From Pseudoduganella lurida (GTDB lineage Bacteria; Pseudomonadota; Gammaproteobacteria; Burkholderiales; Burkholderiaceae_D): a stretch of DNA of 64,000 nucleotides. The stretch covers positions 310,001 through 374,000 of the forward strand of contig NZ_VLLB01000005.1 in NCBI RefSeq assembly GCF_007830455.1, written 5' to 3'. Below, piece after piece: positions 27,320-35,301 of the stretch (position 1 is the stretch's first letter; every line of letters begins with the position of its first letter). The translations under genes were made by a program, and so were the position numbers. A model generated the notes under the pieces. That model searched no databases. It saw only the letters and a list, made by a program, of their open reading frames with translations, and was not told the DNA's origin.

Positions 27320-27946
27320 ATGCTCACGCTCCAGCAAACCCTCGCTTTTTTGGCCGCCGCCATCCTGATCACGGCGTCGCCCGGGCCGGACAACCTGATG
27401 GTGCTCAGCATGGGCATCTCGAAAGGCCGCCGGCAGGGCATCGCGTTCGGTCTGGGCTGCGCGGCGGGATGTCTGAGCCATACGCTGCTGGCGGTGATCG
27501 GCGTGAGTGCGCTGATCGCGGCGTCGCCGACGGCCTTCACGGTGCTGAAGGTGGCCGGTGGCCTGTACCTGGTCTGGATGGGCTTCAACGCTTGGCGTTA
27601 CGCGGGCGTGGTCCGCATCGACGAGGTGGGGATGGCCGACCAGCCGCTCGGCCAGCTGTTCCGCAAGGGGATGGTGGCCGCCATGATCAATCCGAAGGTG
27701 ATCCTGTTCTTCCTGTCCTTCCTGCCGCAGTTCGTCATTGCCGCCAATGGCCATGTGGCGTGGCAGCTCGGCGCGCTGGGCGTGCTGTTCGCCGCGCAGG
27801 CCGCCGTACTGTTCGGCCTGATCGGCTACTTCTCCGGCGCCGTCGGCCAGTGGCTGTCCAAGCGGCCGAAGGCGGGGCCGGTGCTGGACCGCATCGCCGG
27901 CACCGTCTTCATCGGGCTGGGATTGCGGCTGATCGTTTCACGATGA
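27320..27946 (+). CDS. LysE-family amino acid exporter
   Basis: 208 residues, six hydrophobic segments, inner membrane. The N-terminal LTLQQTLAFLAAAILITASPGPDNLMVLSMG carries the SPGPDN motif of the LysE/RhtB superfamily, and GLGCAAGCLSHTLLAVIGVSA and NPKVILFFLSFLPQF are further hallmarks. Members export lysine, homoserine, threonine or related amino acids; substrate unknown. The stop overlaps an ATG of the following DUF1272 frame, so the pair is probably coupled. Confidence 0.9.
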   Translation: MLTLQQTLAFLAAAILITASPGPDNLMVLSMGISKGRRQGIAFGLGCAAGCLSHTLLAVIGVSALIAASPTAFTVLKVAGGLYLVWMGFNAWRYAGVVRIDEVGMADQPLGQLFRKGMVAAMINPKVILFFLSFLPQFVIAANGHVAWQLGALGVLFAAQAAVLFGLIGYFSGAVGQWLSKRPKAGPVLDRIAGTVFIGLGLRLIVSR

Positions 27947-27963
27947 CATGGAAGGGAATGCCG

Positions 27964-28272
27964 ATGCTGGAACTCCGTCCCACCTGCGAACACTGCGACA
28001 AGGCGCTGCCGCCCAACGCGCCCGACGCACGTATCTGCTCCTACGAATGCACGTTCTGCGCGGATTGTGTGGACGAGCTGCTACAAAACGTCTGCCCGAA
28101 CTGTGGCGGCGGATTCACACCGCGCCCCGTCCGGCCGGCGAGTAACCGGAAAAACAACAACTATCTGGGCAACGATCCCGCCAGCACGGTGCGCAAATAC
28201 CGTCCCGTCGACCTCGTCGCTCATGCCGTTTTCGCTGCGCCGCTCCAGCAAATTCCCCCGGCAGAGCGCTGA
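27964..28272 (+). CDS. DUF1272 zinc-ribbon protein
   Basis: 102 residues from MLELRPTCEHCDKALPP, with AAGGGA six bases upstream; in-frame ATGs at 27943 and 27958 are alternatives. The first 60 residues are the DUF1272 domain: CEHC, then CSYECTFCADC and CPNCGG, eight cysteines likely binding two zinc ions. Such genes often travel with LysE-type exporters, as here. The Pro/Arg/Asn-rich tail beyond residue 60 is not part of the domain and may be an extension produced when the 3' end was rearranged (see the tandem duplication that follows). Confidence 0.85.
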   Translation: MLELRPTCEHCDKALPPNAPDARICSYECTFCADCVDELLQNVCPNCGGGFTPRPVRPASNRKNNNYLGNDPASTVRKYRPVDLVAHAVFAAPLQQIPPAER

Positions 28273-28292
28273 ACGCCGCACCCCTCAAAAAG

Positions 28293-28360
28293 TTTCCAGA
28301 AATCGGGGACTGTCCCCAATTCCAGGAAATATTTCCAAAAAACGGGGACTGTCCCTGGTG
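28293..28360. repeat. Intergenic repeat, family B (copy 3)
   Basis: GGGGACTGTCCCC (around 28304-28316) and a second GGGGACTGTCCC (around 28343-28354), separated by AGGAAATATTTCC. Part of unit 1 of the tandem duplication. Confidence 0.75.
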
Positions 28361-28363
28361 TTG

Positions 28364-28535
28364 AACTGTGGCGGAGGATTCACACCGCGTCCCCTCCGGC
28401 CGGCATGGAACCGGAAAAAACAACAACTATCCACGCAACGATCCCCGTGGCATGGCGCATAAGTATTTCCCGTTGACCGCGCCGCTTACACTGGTTTTGC
28501 CGCGCTGCTCAGTAAATCCCTCGGCAGAGCGCTAA
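28364..28535 (+). pseudogene. Dead duplicate of the DUF1272 gene 3' end
   Basis: Corresponds to 28099-28272. Starts in mid-gene at the CGGGFTPRP-coding stretch, has no start codon, and indels break the frame (for example the extra A in the GGAAAAAACAACAA run). It still ends with GGCAGAGCGCT and a stop, as in the intact copy. Not expected to be expressed. Confidence 0.75.
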
Positions 28536-28557
28536 GCCCCTCTCTTTCCAGAGCAAA

Positions 28558-28637
28558 AAATTTCCAAAAAACGGGGACTGTCCCCAATCCCAGGAAATAT
28601 TTCCAAAAAAAGGGGACAGTCCCCGAGTTTTGGAAAT
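28558..28637. repeat. Intergenic repeat, family B (copy 4)
   Basis: GGGGACTGTCCCC near 28572-28584 and an inverted GGGGACAGTCCCC near 28612-28624, again with AGGAAATATTTCC between. Repeat block of unit 2 of the tandem duplication, lying 3' to the halogenase-like gene. Confidence 0.75.
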
Positions 28638-28659
28638 TACGCGCGGCAGAGGGTGGTCT

Positions 28660-30219
28660 TCATGCGCGGCGCAAGGCGCCTTGACGCTTGCAGAAGTGCT
28701 CGACGAGCGTGCGGTGCGGCGGCAAGTCAGCCACCGCGTGGCGCGCGAGCCCGGCGATGGTCTGGAACTCGCGGCGCGCCGCCTCGAGGTCGGGCAGGGA
28801 GGTAGCGTTCGCGTGCAGGCGCGTGGCGTACTCCATCCCGTACAGCACGTACTGCCAGCTGGACGGCGGGTACATCTCCAGGTCCGTGACGAAGTCGAGC
28901 CGGTGCGGCGGCCGCGCGCGCCACATGGCCAGCTGGTCGCGCAGCGTGTCGGGGATGGTCGCCGGATCGGCGTTGTCCGTCCAGAACGCGTGGTCGGTGC
29001 GCTGCGTGAGGCAGTAATGCAGCTTCACGAAATCGACGATGCGTTCATAGCGCGTCTTCATCTGCGCGTTGAACAGCTTTGCTGCCGGCGCCAGGTTGCC
29101 ATCGTGCGGGAACAGGTAGCTCACCAGGTAGGTCGCCGCTTCGATCAGCCCGATACCGGACGATTCCAGTGGTTCCAGGAAGCCGCCGGAGAGGCCGATC
29201 GCCACGCAGTTCTTCACCCACTGCGTTTCCCGGTAGCCCACGTTCAGCTTCAGCATGCGGGGTTCCCGGTCGTTGGCGGCCGGGCCGATGTAGGCGCGCA
29301 GGATCCGTTCGGCGCGCTCGTCTGACGTGTGCCGGCTCGAATACACGTAGCCGATGCCGCGCCGCTCGTGCAGGCCGATGTCCCAGGTCCATCCTGCTTC
29401 GTGCGCGGTGGCGATGGTGTACGAAGGAATCGGCGCATCGACGCGTGCGTAGGGCACCTGCATGGCGAGGGCACGGTCGACGAACAGCGTGTCGCTCACG
29501 CTGCGAAACGGCGCGCCCAGTGCCTCGCCGACGAGCCGCGCGCGAAAGCCCGTGCAGTCGATGTACAGGTCGGCCGTGAGCGCGCCCGCTTCGCGCGTCA
29601 TGACAGACGCGATGGCGCCATCGTCACCGAGCGTGACCCCATCGACGGTCGCTTCGATGCGGTGCACGCCGAGCGTCTGTGCATGGCGGCAGAGGAGGGC
29701 GGCGAAGCGGCCGGCGTCGAAGTGGTAGGCGTAGTTCAGCGGGCCCAGATAGTCGCCGTCGGTCAAGCGCTTCGGCCCGTGCGACTGGTCCGCCACGTGC
29801 TTCTGCAAGGTGGCCGCGGCGGCGAACGGCACGTTGGCGCCGGCAGCACCCATCAGCCAGTAGGGCAGCAGCTCCGGGCCGCCCGGTCTCTGGCTCGGCT
29901 GGCTGAAGGGATGGAAGTAGTGATCGTGTCCCGGCGTGCCGGATGGGCGCACCCAGTGGTCGAAGCGGATGCCCTGCTTGAACGTGGCGCTGCAGTCGCG
30001 GATGAAGGTGGCCTCGTCGATGCCGATCGCCGACAGCGTGCCGCGGATCGACGGGAACGTGCCTTCGCCCACGCCGATGATGCCGATCTCCTTCGATTCC
30101 ACCAGCGTGATGCGGATCGCCTGCGCATCGCGCGCGCCCAGCGTCTTCGCCAGGAAGCATGCCGCCAGCCAGCCGGCCGTCCCGCCACCGACGATGAGGA
30201 TATTGCGGATGGGTGCCAT
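28660..30219 (-). CDS. Flavin-dependent tryptophan halogenase-like protein
   Basis: 519 residues, GAGGAGA before the ATG. The FAD motif GGGTAGWLAA is at residues 11-20. The catalytic lysine of the family is present (Lys-81 in CSATFKQGIRFDHW), as is a glutamate in EPLESSG (Glu-352). The second halogenase motif WxWxIP appears as WTWDIG (277-282), with Gly for Pro. Characterised relatives (PrnA, RebH) chlorinate tryptophan with FADH2; a large uncharacterised branch is encoded beside TonB-dependent receptors in polymer- or sugar-utilising bacteria, and this gene is divergent from such a receptor. The substrate is therefore unlikely to be free tryptophan. No flavin reductase gene is adjacent. Confidence 0.85.
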   Translation of the reverse strand: MAPIRNILIVGGGTAGWLAACFLAKTLGARDAQAIRITLVESKEIGIIGVGEGTFPSIRGTLSAIGIDEATFIRDCSATFKQGIRFDHWVRPSGTPGHDHYFHPFSQPSQRPGGPELLPYWLMGAAGANVPFAAAATLQKHVADQSHGPKRLTDGDYLGPLNYAYHFDAGRFAALLCRHAQTLGVHRIEATVDGVTLGDDGAIASVMTREAGALTADLYIDCTGFRARLVGEALGAPFRSVSDTLFVDRALAMQVPYARVDAPIPSYTIATAHEAGWTWDIGLHERRGIGYVYSSRHTSDERAERILRAYIGPAANDREPRMLKLNVGYRETQWVKNCVAIGLSGGFLEPLESSGIGLIEAATYLVSYLFPHDGNLAPAAKLFNAQMKTRYERIVDFVKLHYCLTQRTDHAFWTDNADPATIPDTLRDQLAMWRARPPHRLDFVTDLEMYPPSSWQYVLYGMEYATRLHANATSLPDLEAARREFQTIAGLARHAVADLPPHRTLVEHFCKRQGALRRA

Positions 30220-30248
30220 GGGTCTCCTCGTTGCATGTTCTAACTGCT

Positions 30249-30370
30249 CAGCCCGTGTCTACTCGGGGTCAGTCACCAAAGTTGACGCGAGCTCGGCTGT
30301 AATGATCCTTCGCTGTCGAGCTCGTGTCCCGTTTGGTGCCTGACCCCGAAGTTGACACGGGCTCGGCCGT
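30249..30370. repeat. Intergenic palindromic repeat, family A (copy 2)
   Basis: Two oppositely oriented halves (30249-30300 and 30316-30370) with GCCCGTGT or GAGCTCGTGTCC ends and a GGGGTCAG / CTGACCCC core. Lies between the halogenase-like gene and the receptor promoter. Confidence 0.75.
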
Positions 30371-30503
30371 ATTGTCGTCCGTTGCCATTTTGCTACAGGC
30401 CGGCATGGTGAGCCCGGGCACGTGTGCTCTCGGATCACGTCGACGATCGCAAGCACTGCCGCCCTTGCACCCTGCATTCCAATGCCTTGAATGCATTTTT
30501 TTG

Positions 30504-30533
30504 TTGACAGCCCAAATCCCGAATGACTACTAT
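30504..30533 (+). promoter_or_regulatory. Promoter of the TonB-dependent receptor
   Basis: Perfect -35 TTGACA (30504-30509), 18-bp spacer, -10 TACTAT (30528-30533). The transcription start would fall inside the first LacI-type operator, predicting repression. Confidence 0.75.
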
Positions 30534-30588
30534 GAAAACGGTTTCAGAAGCTTTGCAATCGTTTTCACTCTACTTGAAATCGATTTCA
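30533..30588. promoter_or_regulatory. Three phased LacI/GalR-type operators
   Basis: Three 14-bp sites, all matching TGNAANCGNTTNCA: TGAAAACGGTTTCA at 30533-30546, TGCAATCGTTTTCA at 30554-30567, TGAAATCGATTTCA at 30575-30588. The third extends to a perfect 16-bp palindrome with flanking T and A. Start-to-start spacing is exactly 21 bp twice, two helical turns, so dimers would sit on the same face. The same motif occurs at the beta-glucosidase (38086-38099). Confidence 0.85.
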
Positions 30589-30656
30589 ATCTCAACAGCA
30601 TCATTTCTAACAATATATCGCACTGCCACGCAGCAGTGCAGCAACGAAGGAGACTC

Positions 30657-33107
30657 ATGATGACCCGCACCCTCCGCGCGCGCCGCCTCGGTACGCCCAT
30701 TCAGCTCGCCGTTTTGACCCTGCTGGCCGGCCTGAATGCCGCCCAGGCACAGACGGCCGGCGTCAATGCCACGCCGGAAGTTCCCAAGGACGAGCAGCAG
30801 TCGCAGAAGGCCGCCGAAGCCAATTCCACCGTCATTCCCGAGGTCTACGTGACGGCCACCAAGCGCAGCACCTCGCTGCAGCGCACCCCCGTTGCCGTCA
30901 CGGCCATCAGTGCCGCCACGCTGGACGACAACCACGTGCAGACCATCCAGGACGTCGTCAACCTGGTGCCGGGCTTCTCGGCCACCAGCCAGGGCGACCA
31001 CGGCGTGATCACCATGACGATGCGCGGCATCGGCAACGACAGCGCGAAGACGGAATACGCCGACCCCGAAGTGGCCATCTTCGTCGACGGCATCTATTCG
31101 CCGCGGCCGGAAGGCGCCACCACATTGCTGTTCGACCTGGAAGGCATCGAGGTGCTGCGCGGCCCGCAAGGCACGCTGTGGGGCCGCAACTCCACCGTCG
31201 GCGCCGTGAACATGCAGACCGCCAAGCCGTCGCTGGGCAGCACGTCCGGCTACGTGGAAGCAGGGCTCGGCGACTACAGCCGGGTGGGCGGCCGCGGTGC
31301 ATTCAACGTGCCGCTGTCCGACAAGGCCGCGCTGCGCGTCGCGTTCGTGCACGAGCAGCATGACGGCTATGTCGACTACCAGGCGCCGCCGAACATCCCG
31401 CTGGCGCAGCAGCAGGCCGCCGCCGCACCGGTGATCGCTGCCTGGAACGCTGCGCATCCCGGCAACCCGATCGCCTTCCAGCCGATCAACACGAACCTGT
31501 TCGTGCAGGGCGGCGACAAGTACAACGCGCAGGACCAGACGGCGCTGCGCCTGTCGCTGCTGTGGGAGATCACGCCGGCGCTGCACTGGAACCTGTCGTA
31601 CGAGCGTTACCAGGACCGCGGCACGCCCGGCATGAACCTGATGCAGACGCCGCGTCCCGGCCAGGACCGCTGGTCCGCGCTGATCGACACGGCCCCTTCG
31701 CTCAAGCGCGATTCGAACTCCGTGCGCAGCCGCGTGGACTGGGCGATCAGTCCGGACCTGGCGCTGGCCTACATCGCGGGCTGGTCGTCGTTCCACGGCT
31801 CGTCCACGTACGACCAGGATGGCGGCGTGCTGCCGCCCACCAGCTTCACCACCGGCGGCAGCGCGCAGGCCAACAACACGGTCTACTCGAAGTACAAGAA
31901 CTACAGCCACGAGGTGGAGCTGCAGTCGGTCGGCAAGAAGGATGTCGATTGGCTGCTCGGCCTGTACTACGCCAACGAGAACAACGGCATCCGCTTCGAC
32001 ATCCCGATCATCAACGGCACCCAGCAGGGCACCGTGAACTGGCAGGGCTCCTTCATCCAGCCGAAGGAAACGGTGGAGTCGAAAGCCGTGTTCGGCCAGG
32101 CCACGTGGAACGTGAACGACCAGCTGCACATCACGGGCGGCGCGCGCTACACGGACGACAAGCGCGCCAACATCGGCGGCACCGGCAATGGCTGGACGGG
32201 CGATGCGACGGTGCCGCAGATCCCGCTGAACCCGAGCGTGAATCCGTTCGCACCGGGCTCCGGCTACAAGACCGATTCGTTCAACTCGGGCCGCTTCAGC
32301 GGCAGCAAGGCCACCTGGCTGGGCCGCGTCAGCTACGACGTGACGCCAAGCTCGATGGTCTATGCCAGCGTGTCGACGGGCTACAAATCGGGCGGCCTGC
32401 AGGATGGCGGCAAGCCGTATGGCCAGGAGACGCTGACCAACTACGAGGTCGGTTCGAAGAGCACCTTCTTCAACGGCATGGTGCGCATGAACAACGCGCT
32501 GTACTACGAGAGGTTCAAGGGCTTCCAGTTCAGCGCCCCCGTCACGAATCCGGACGGCAGCCACAGCCTCTCCACCTTCAACGCGGAAGGCGCGAAGATC
32601 TACGGCTTCGAGACGGAAATCGCGGCCAAGCTGACGAAGGCCGACCGCCTGCAGTTCACCGGCACCTACACGCACGCGGAACTGGGCCAGCTGATCGGCG
32701 GCTCGAACGACTACACGCTGCCGCCATGCCCGATCAGCGGCATCAGCACCTGCCTGGACGTGACGGGCAACACGATGCCGCACTCGCCGAAGTGGAGCAC
32801 GCAGCTGATGTACCAGCACGTGTTCCAGCTGCCGGCCGGTACGCTGACGCCGCGCCTGTCCGCGCACTGGGAATCGGCCAGCTGGCTGTCCGTGTTCAAC
32901 CTGGGCGAGCCGGACCGCCAGGGCTCGTACGGCAAGCTCGATCTGGGCCTGCGCTACGACGCGGACCAGAAGTACTACGTGGACCTGTTCGTGCGCAATG
33001 CCACGGACAAGGAAGTCAAGACCAGCGCGCAGAATCCGCAGAACATCTGGCAGGCCCAGTACCTGCCACCGCGCACCATCGGCTTCAACGCCGGCTACAC
33101 GTTCTAG
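30657..33107 (+). CDS. TonB-dependent receptor, probable sugar uptake
   Basis: 816 residues from MMTRTLRARRLG, with GAAGGAGA seven bases upstream. Signal peptide to about residue 32, then a TonB-box-like segment before VYVTATKRSTSLQRTP, the plug domain (about 65-180, with PQGTLWGRNSTVGAVN), and a 22-strand barrel ending in the outer-membrane signature NAGYTF. It resembles receptors of the sphingomonad/Caulobacter type rather than siderophore receptors. LacI-type operators at its promoter and the linked GH1 enzyme and MFS transporter indicate uptake of a glycoside. Confidence 0.93.
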   Translation: MMTRTLRARRLGTPIQLAVLTLLAGLNAAQAQTAGVNATPEVPKDEQQSQKAAEANSTVIPEVYVTATKRSTSLQRTPVAVTAISAATLDDNHVQTIQDVVNLVPGFSATSQGDHGVITMTMRGIGNDSAKTEYADPEVAIFVDGIYSPRPEGATTLLFDLEGIEVLRGPQGTLWGRNSTVGAVNMQTAKPSLGSTSGYVEAGLGDYSRVGGRGAFNVPLSDKAALRVAFVHEQHDGYVDYQAPPNIPLAQQQAAAAPVIAAWNAAHPGNPIAFQPINTNLFVQGGDKYNAQDQTALRLSLLWEITPALHWNLSYERYQDRGTPGMNLMQTPRPGQDRWSALIDTAPSLKRDSNSVRSRVDWAISPDLALAYIAGWSSFHGSSTYDQDGGVLPPTSFTTGGSAQANNTVYSKYKNYSHEVELQSVGKKDVDWLLGLYYANENNGIRFDIPIINGTQQGTVNWQGSFIQPKETVESKAVFGQATWNVNDQLHITGGARYTDDKRANIGGTGNGWTGDATVPQIPLNPSVNPFAPGSGYKTDSFNSGRFSGSKATWLGRVSYDVTPSSMVYASVSTGYKSGGLQDGGKPYGQETLTNYEVGSKSTFFNGMVRMNNALYYERFKGFQFSAPVTNPDGSHSLSTFNAEGAKIYGFETEIAAKLTKADRLQFTGTYTHAELGQLIGGSNDYTLPPCPISGISTCLDVTGNTMPHSPKWSTQLMYQHVFQLPAGTLTPRLSAHWESASWLSVFNLGEPDRQGSYGKLDLGLRYDADQKYYVDLFVRNATDKEVKTSAQNPQNIWQAQYLPPRTIGFNAGYTF

Positions 33108-33135
33108 GTTCCCAGGCCTTCACCGGTCTCTCCTT

Positions 33136-33174
33136 CACCCCGGCGCTCCCCCGAGTGCCGGGGTGTTTTTTTTT
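33136..33174 (+). terminator. Terminator of the receptor gene
   Basis: CACCCCGGC (33136-33144) pairs with GCCGGGGTG (33157-33165), followed by nine T. Confidence 0.92.
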
Positions 33175-33245
33175 GTGATGTCGTTGTCATAACGCGGTCA
33201 TCCTGCGTCCCTACACTTTGCGCCTCCGACTCCACCGCGCAGAGC

Positions 33246-34694
33246 ATGAACCAGATCCGCTTTCCCTTTCCCCGCAAGGCCCTCTTCCTCGCAGCAGCGC
33301 TGGCCGCATCGGCACTGAGCGCCTGCGGCGGGGGCGACGACGACGACCTCCCGGCCGTCCCCACGCTGGCCGGTTTCGCCAGCCTGCCGGCCGATTCGTA
33401 TGTCGATGGTCCCACGTCGGGCCAGTTCGTCAACGGCGGCGACCTGACCAATGCCGTCACGAACTACGGCTACACGCTGCCGTTCACGAACCGCCAGCCG
33501 ATGCAGGGCTTCTCGGCGTTTGCCGCGGCACCCGCGGGCGGCTGCTGGTACGTCATGCAGGACAACGGCTTCGGTTCGAAAGCCTCGTCGCCGGACGCGC
33601 TGCTGCACGTGTATGCCATCCAGCCCGACTGGGCCAGCGGCAAGGTCGTGCCGGCCAGTTTCTCCACCTGCGCCACGCTGGCCGGCTTCAATGCCGACAG
33701 CTACATCCGCCTGCGCGATCCCGACCGCAAATTGAGCTATGCGCTGGTGGCCGATGGCGCGAACTATCCCGGCACGAGTTCCAGCCCGGCCGGCAGGACG
33801 GTCGCGGTCGACCCGCTGATCAGGTCGAACCGCCTGTTGACGGGCGGCGACCTGGATGTCGAATCGTTCGTGCTCGATGCGGACGGCAATTTCTGGTTCG
33901 CCGACGAATTCGGTCCCTTCCTCGTCAAGACGGACCGCACCGGCAAGGTGCTGGCAAAAGAGGTGGCGCTGCCGAACACGCAGAAGCTGGGCAGCAACCC
34001 GCTCGTGCAAAGCCCGAACAACCCGCTGCTCGGCACGGCCACGGCCAACCTGCCCAACTCGGGCGGCCTGGAAAGCATGGCGATCGACCCGGCCGGCAAG
34101 CGCATCTACACCCTGCTGGAGCGCGAGCTGTCGGCCGATACCGACCCGCAGCGCCGCATCATCAATGTGTTCGACATCCGCACCAACGCCTTCCTGCCCA
34201 CTTCGTACTCGTATCGCGTGGGTAGCGGCACGTATGTGAACGCGGCAGGCGTCACGGTCAACGAGGTCTACTCCGTCAACGACATGACGGCGATTAACGA
34301 CCACGCCTTCCTCGTCGTCGAGAAGGACCGCGGTGCCGGCGATGCCCGTTCCGGTCTGTTCCCTGCCACGAAGGCGGACCGGGTCGCCGCGAAGGTGAAG
34401 AAGGTCTACCGGATCGACCTGAACAAGGTCGACGCCAATGGCTACCTCGTAAAGGAGGAGGTGGTGGACCTGATGAATATCGCGGACCCGAAAGGCCTGG
34501 GCGGCGCGGCCACGATCGGCGGCGTGTTCACGTTCCCGATGGAGTGCGTGGAAGCGGTGCGCATCGTGGACCGCCACACGCTCATGCTCGTCAACGACAA
34601 CAACTATCCGGGCGGCGCCGGCTCGCGCAATCCGAAGAAGCCGGACAACAACGAGTTCATTCTCGTGCGGCTGCCAGTGGCGCTCGATCTCTGA
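33246..34694 (+). CDS. Phytase-fold esterase-like lipoprotein
   Basis: 482 residues. Lipobox LSAC with the lipidated Cys-27, followed by GGGDDDD, so a lipoprotein after Lgt/Lsp processing. The rest matches the esterase-like-phytase domain (PF13449 type): a beta-propeller with WFADEFGPFLVKTDRTG, GLESMAIDPAGKRIYTLLE, and VEKDRGAGDARSGLF, and acidic/His metal-binding loops. Relatives hydrolyse phosphate esters or remain uncharacterised. The terminator after the receptor gene separates the two units, and no LacI-type operator was seen here, so membership in the sugar regulon is not certain. Confidence 0.88.
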   Translation: MNQIRFPFPRKALFLAAALAASALSACGGGDDDDLPAVPTLAGFASLPADSYVDGPTSGQFVNGGDLTNAVTNYGYTLPFTNRQPMQGFSAFAAAPAGGCWYVMQDNGFGSKASSPDALLHVYAIQPDWASGKVVPASFSTCATLAGFNADSYIRLRDPDRKLSYALVADGANYPGTSSSPAGRTVAVDPLIRSNRLLTGGDLDVESFVLDADGNFWFADEFGPFLVKTDRTGKVLAKEVALPNTQKLGSNPLVQSPNNPLLGTATANLPNSGGLESMAIDPAGKRIYTLLERELSADTDPQRRIINVFDIRTNAFLPTSYSYRVGSGTYVNAAGVTVNEVYSVNDMTAINDHAFLVVEKDRGAGDARSGLFPATKADRVAAKVKKVYRIDLNKVDANGYLVKEEVVDLMNIADPKGLGGAATIGGVFTFPMECVEAVRIVDRHTLMLVNDNNYPGGAGSRNPKKPDNNEFILVRLPVALDL

Positions 34695-34754
34695 GGCCAC
34701 GACGATAGTGGCAAGGCGGCGCATGGCACCGCTTTTTTTGCTCACGATTCTGGT

Positions 34755-35181
34755 GCCTTCAACGGGCGATTCTGCAATACGGGCGAGAACACGCAGGTGC
34801 GCTTCGCGGGAAACGTGACGCCGGCCAAACAGGAACAGTTGCGCGAGGGCGTGATGGCGCAGCGACACGGTGAACGGGAGCGCAACGCAAAGCCGCTGGG
34901 CGAGCGCGAGTTCGATGGCGTGACCGGCAACCGGCCACGAGAATCATGCGCAATACCCTACGGATGCCGCGGGCGGTACCGTCGACGTGGTCAGCGAGTC
35001 CTGGTACTCGAAGGACCTGTGCGTGGGGGTCTCCTGCAAGCTGGACGACCCGCGCCGGGACAGCTGGGAGACGACCATGTCGAAGATCGATCGCAGCGAG
35101 CCCGATGCGGAGCTGTTCGACATCCCGCGCGGCCACGGGCGGCTGGACGTCACGTGGGCGCCGGCCGCTGATTCGCGTTAA
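34755..35181 (+). pseudogene. Remnant of a secreted protein gene, frameshifted
   Basis: Two frames join into one protein-like sequence: AFNGRFCNTGENTQVRFAG...LGEREFDGV in one frame, and ATGHENHAQYPTDAAGGT...VVSESWYSKDL...SKIDRSEPDAELFDIP in the next. One extra base at about 34923 accounts for the break. The second half resembles the C-terminal region of small secreted proteins with a SE-WYS-L...SDPR...RAEPDASLFQVP pattern (family unnamed). No start codon or signal peptide remains, and the 5' end abuts the preceding gene. Confidence 0.6.
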
Positions 35182-35182
35182 T

Positions 35183-35244
35183 GCCGAGCTCGTGTCCGTG
35201 CCGGGGTCTGGAAGGAACGCGGCCGTGCATGGCCGCGTTCCTTC
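35183..35244. repeat. Family A half repeat plus hairpin
   Basis: GCCGAGCTCGTGTCC (35183-35197), a single half of repeat family A, then a perfect 14-bp inverted repeat (35211-35224 and 35231-35244, GAAGGAACGCGGCC arms, six-base loop) which probably ends transcription from both sides before the MFS gene stop. Confidence 0.65.
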
Positions 35245-35301
35245 ACAGGCGCCGGGCGATGCTCGACGAGTTCCCTGTTGCGCCCCAGGGTGGGTACGGG
35301 C

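Larger units (their letters stand above)
28099..28627 (+). repeat. 265-bp tandem duplication
   Basis: Two diverged copies of a 265-bp unit: 28099-28363 and 28364-28627. Each consists of the 3' part of the DUF1272 gene (AACTGTGGCGG to GGCAGAGCGCT) followed by a family B repeat block with the GGGGACTGTCCCC core. Matching landmarks stay 263-266 bp apart throughout. Confidence 0.8.

Noticed and set aside
20948..27754. A 2268-codon minus-strand open frame opposite the pyruvate dehydrogenase genes
   Set aside because: It is an antisense shadow: high GC at third codon positions removes stops on the other strand. Its translation is His/Arg/Val-rich and the plus strand encodes AceE, AceF and Lpd with clear motifs.
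30570..32867. 765-codon minus-strand frame opposite the TonB receptor
   Set aside because: Antisense shadow; the plus strand has a complete receptor with signal peptide and terminal Phe.
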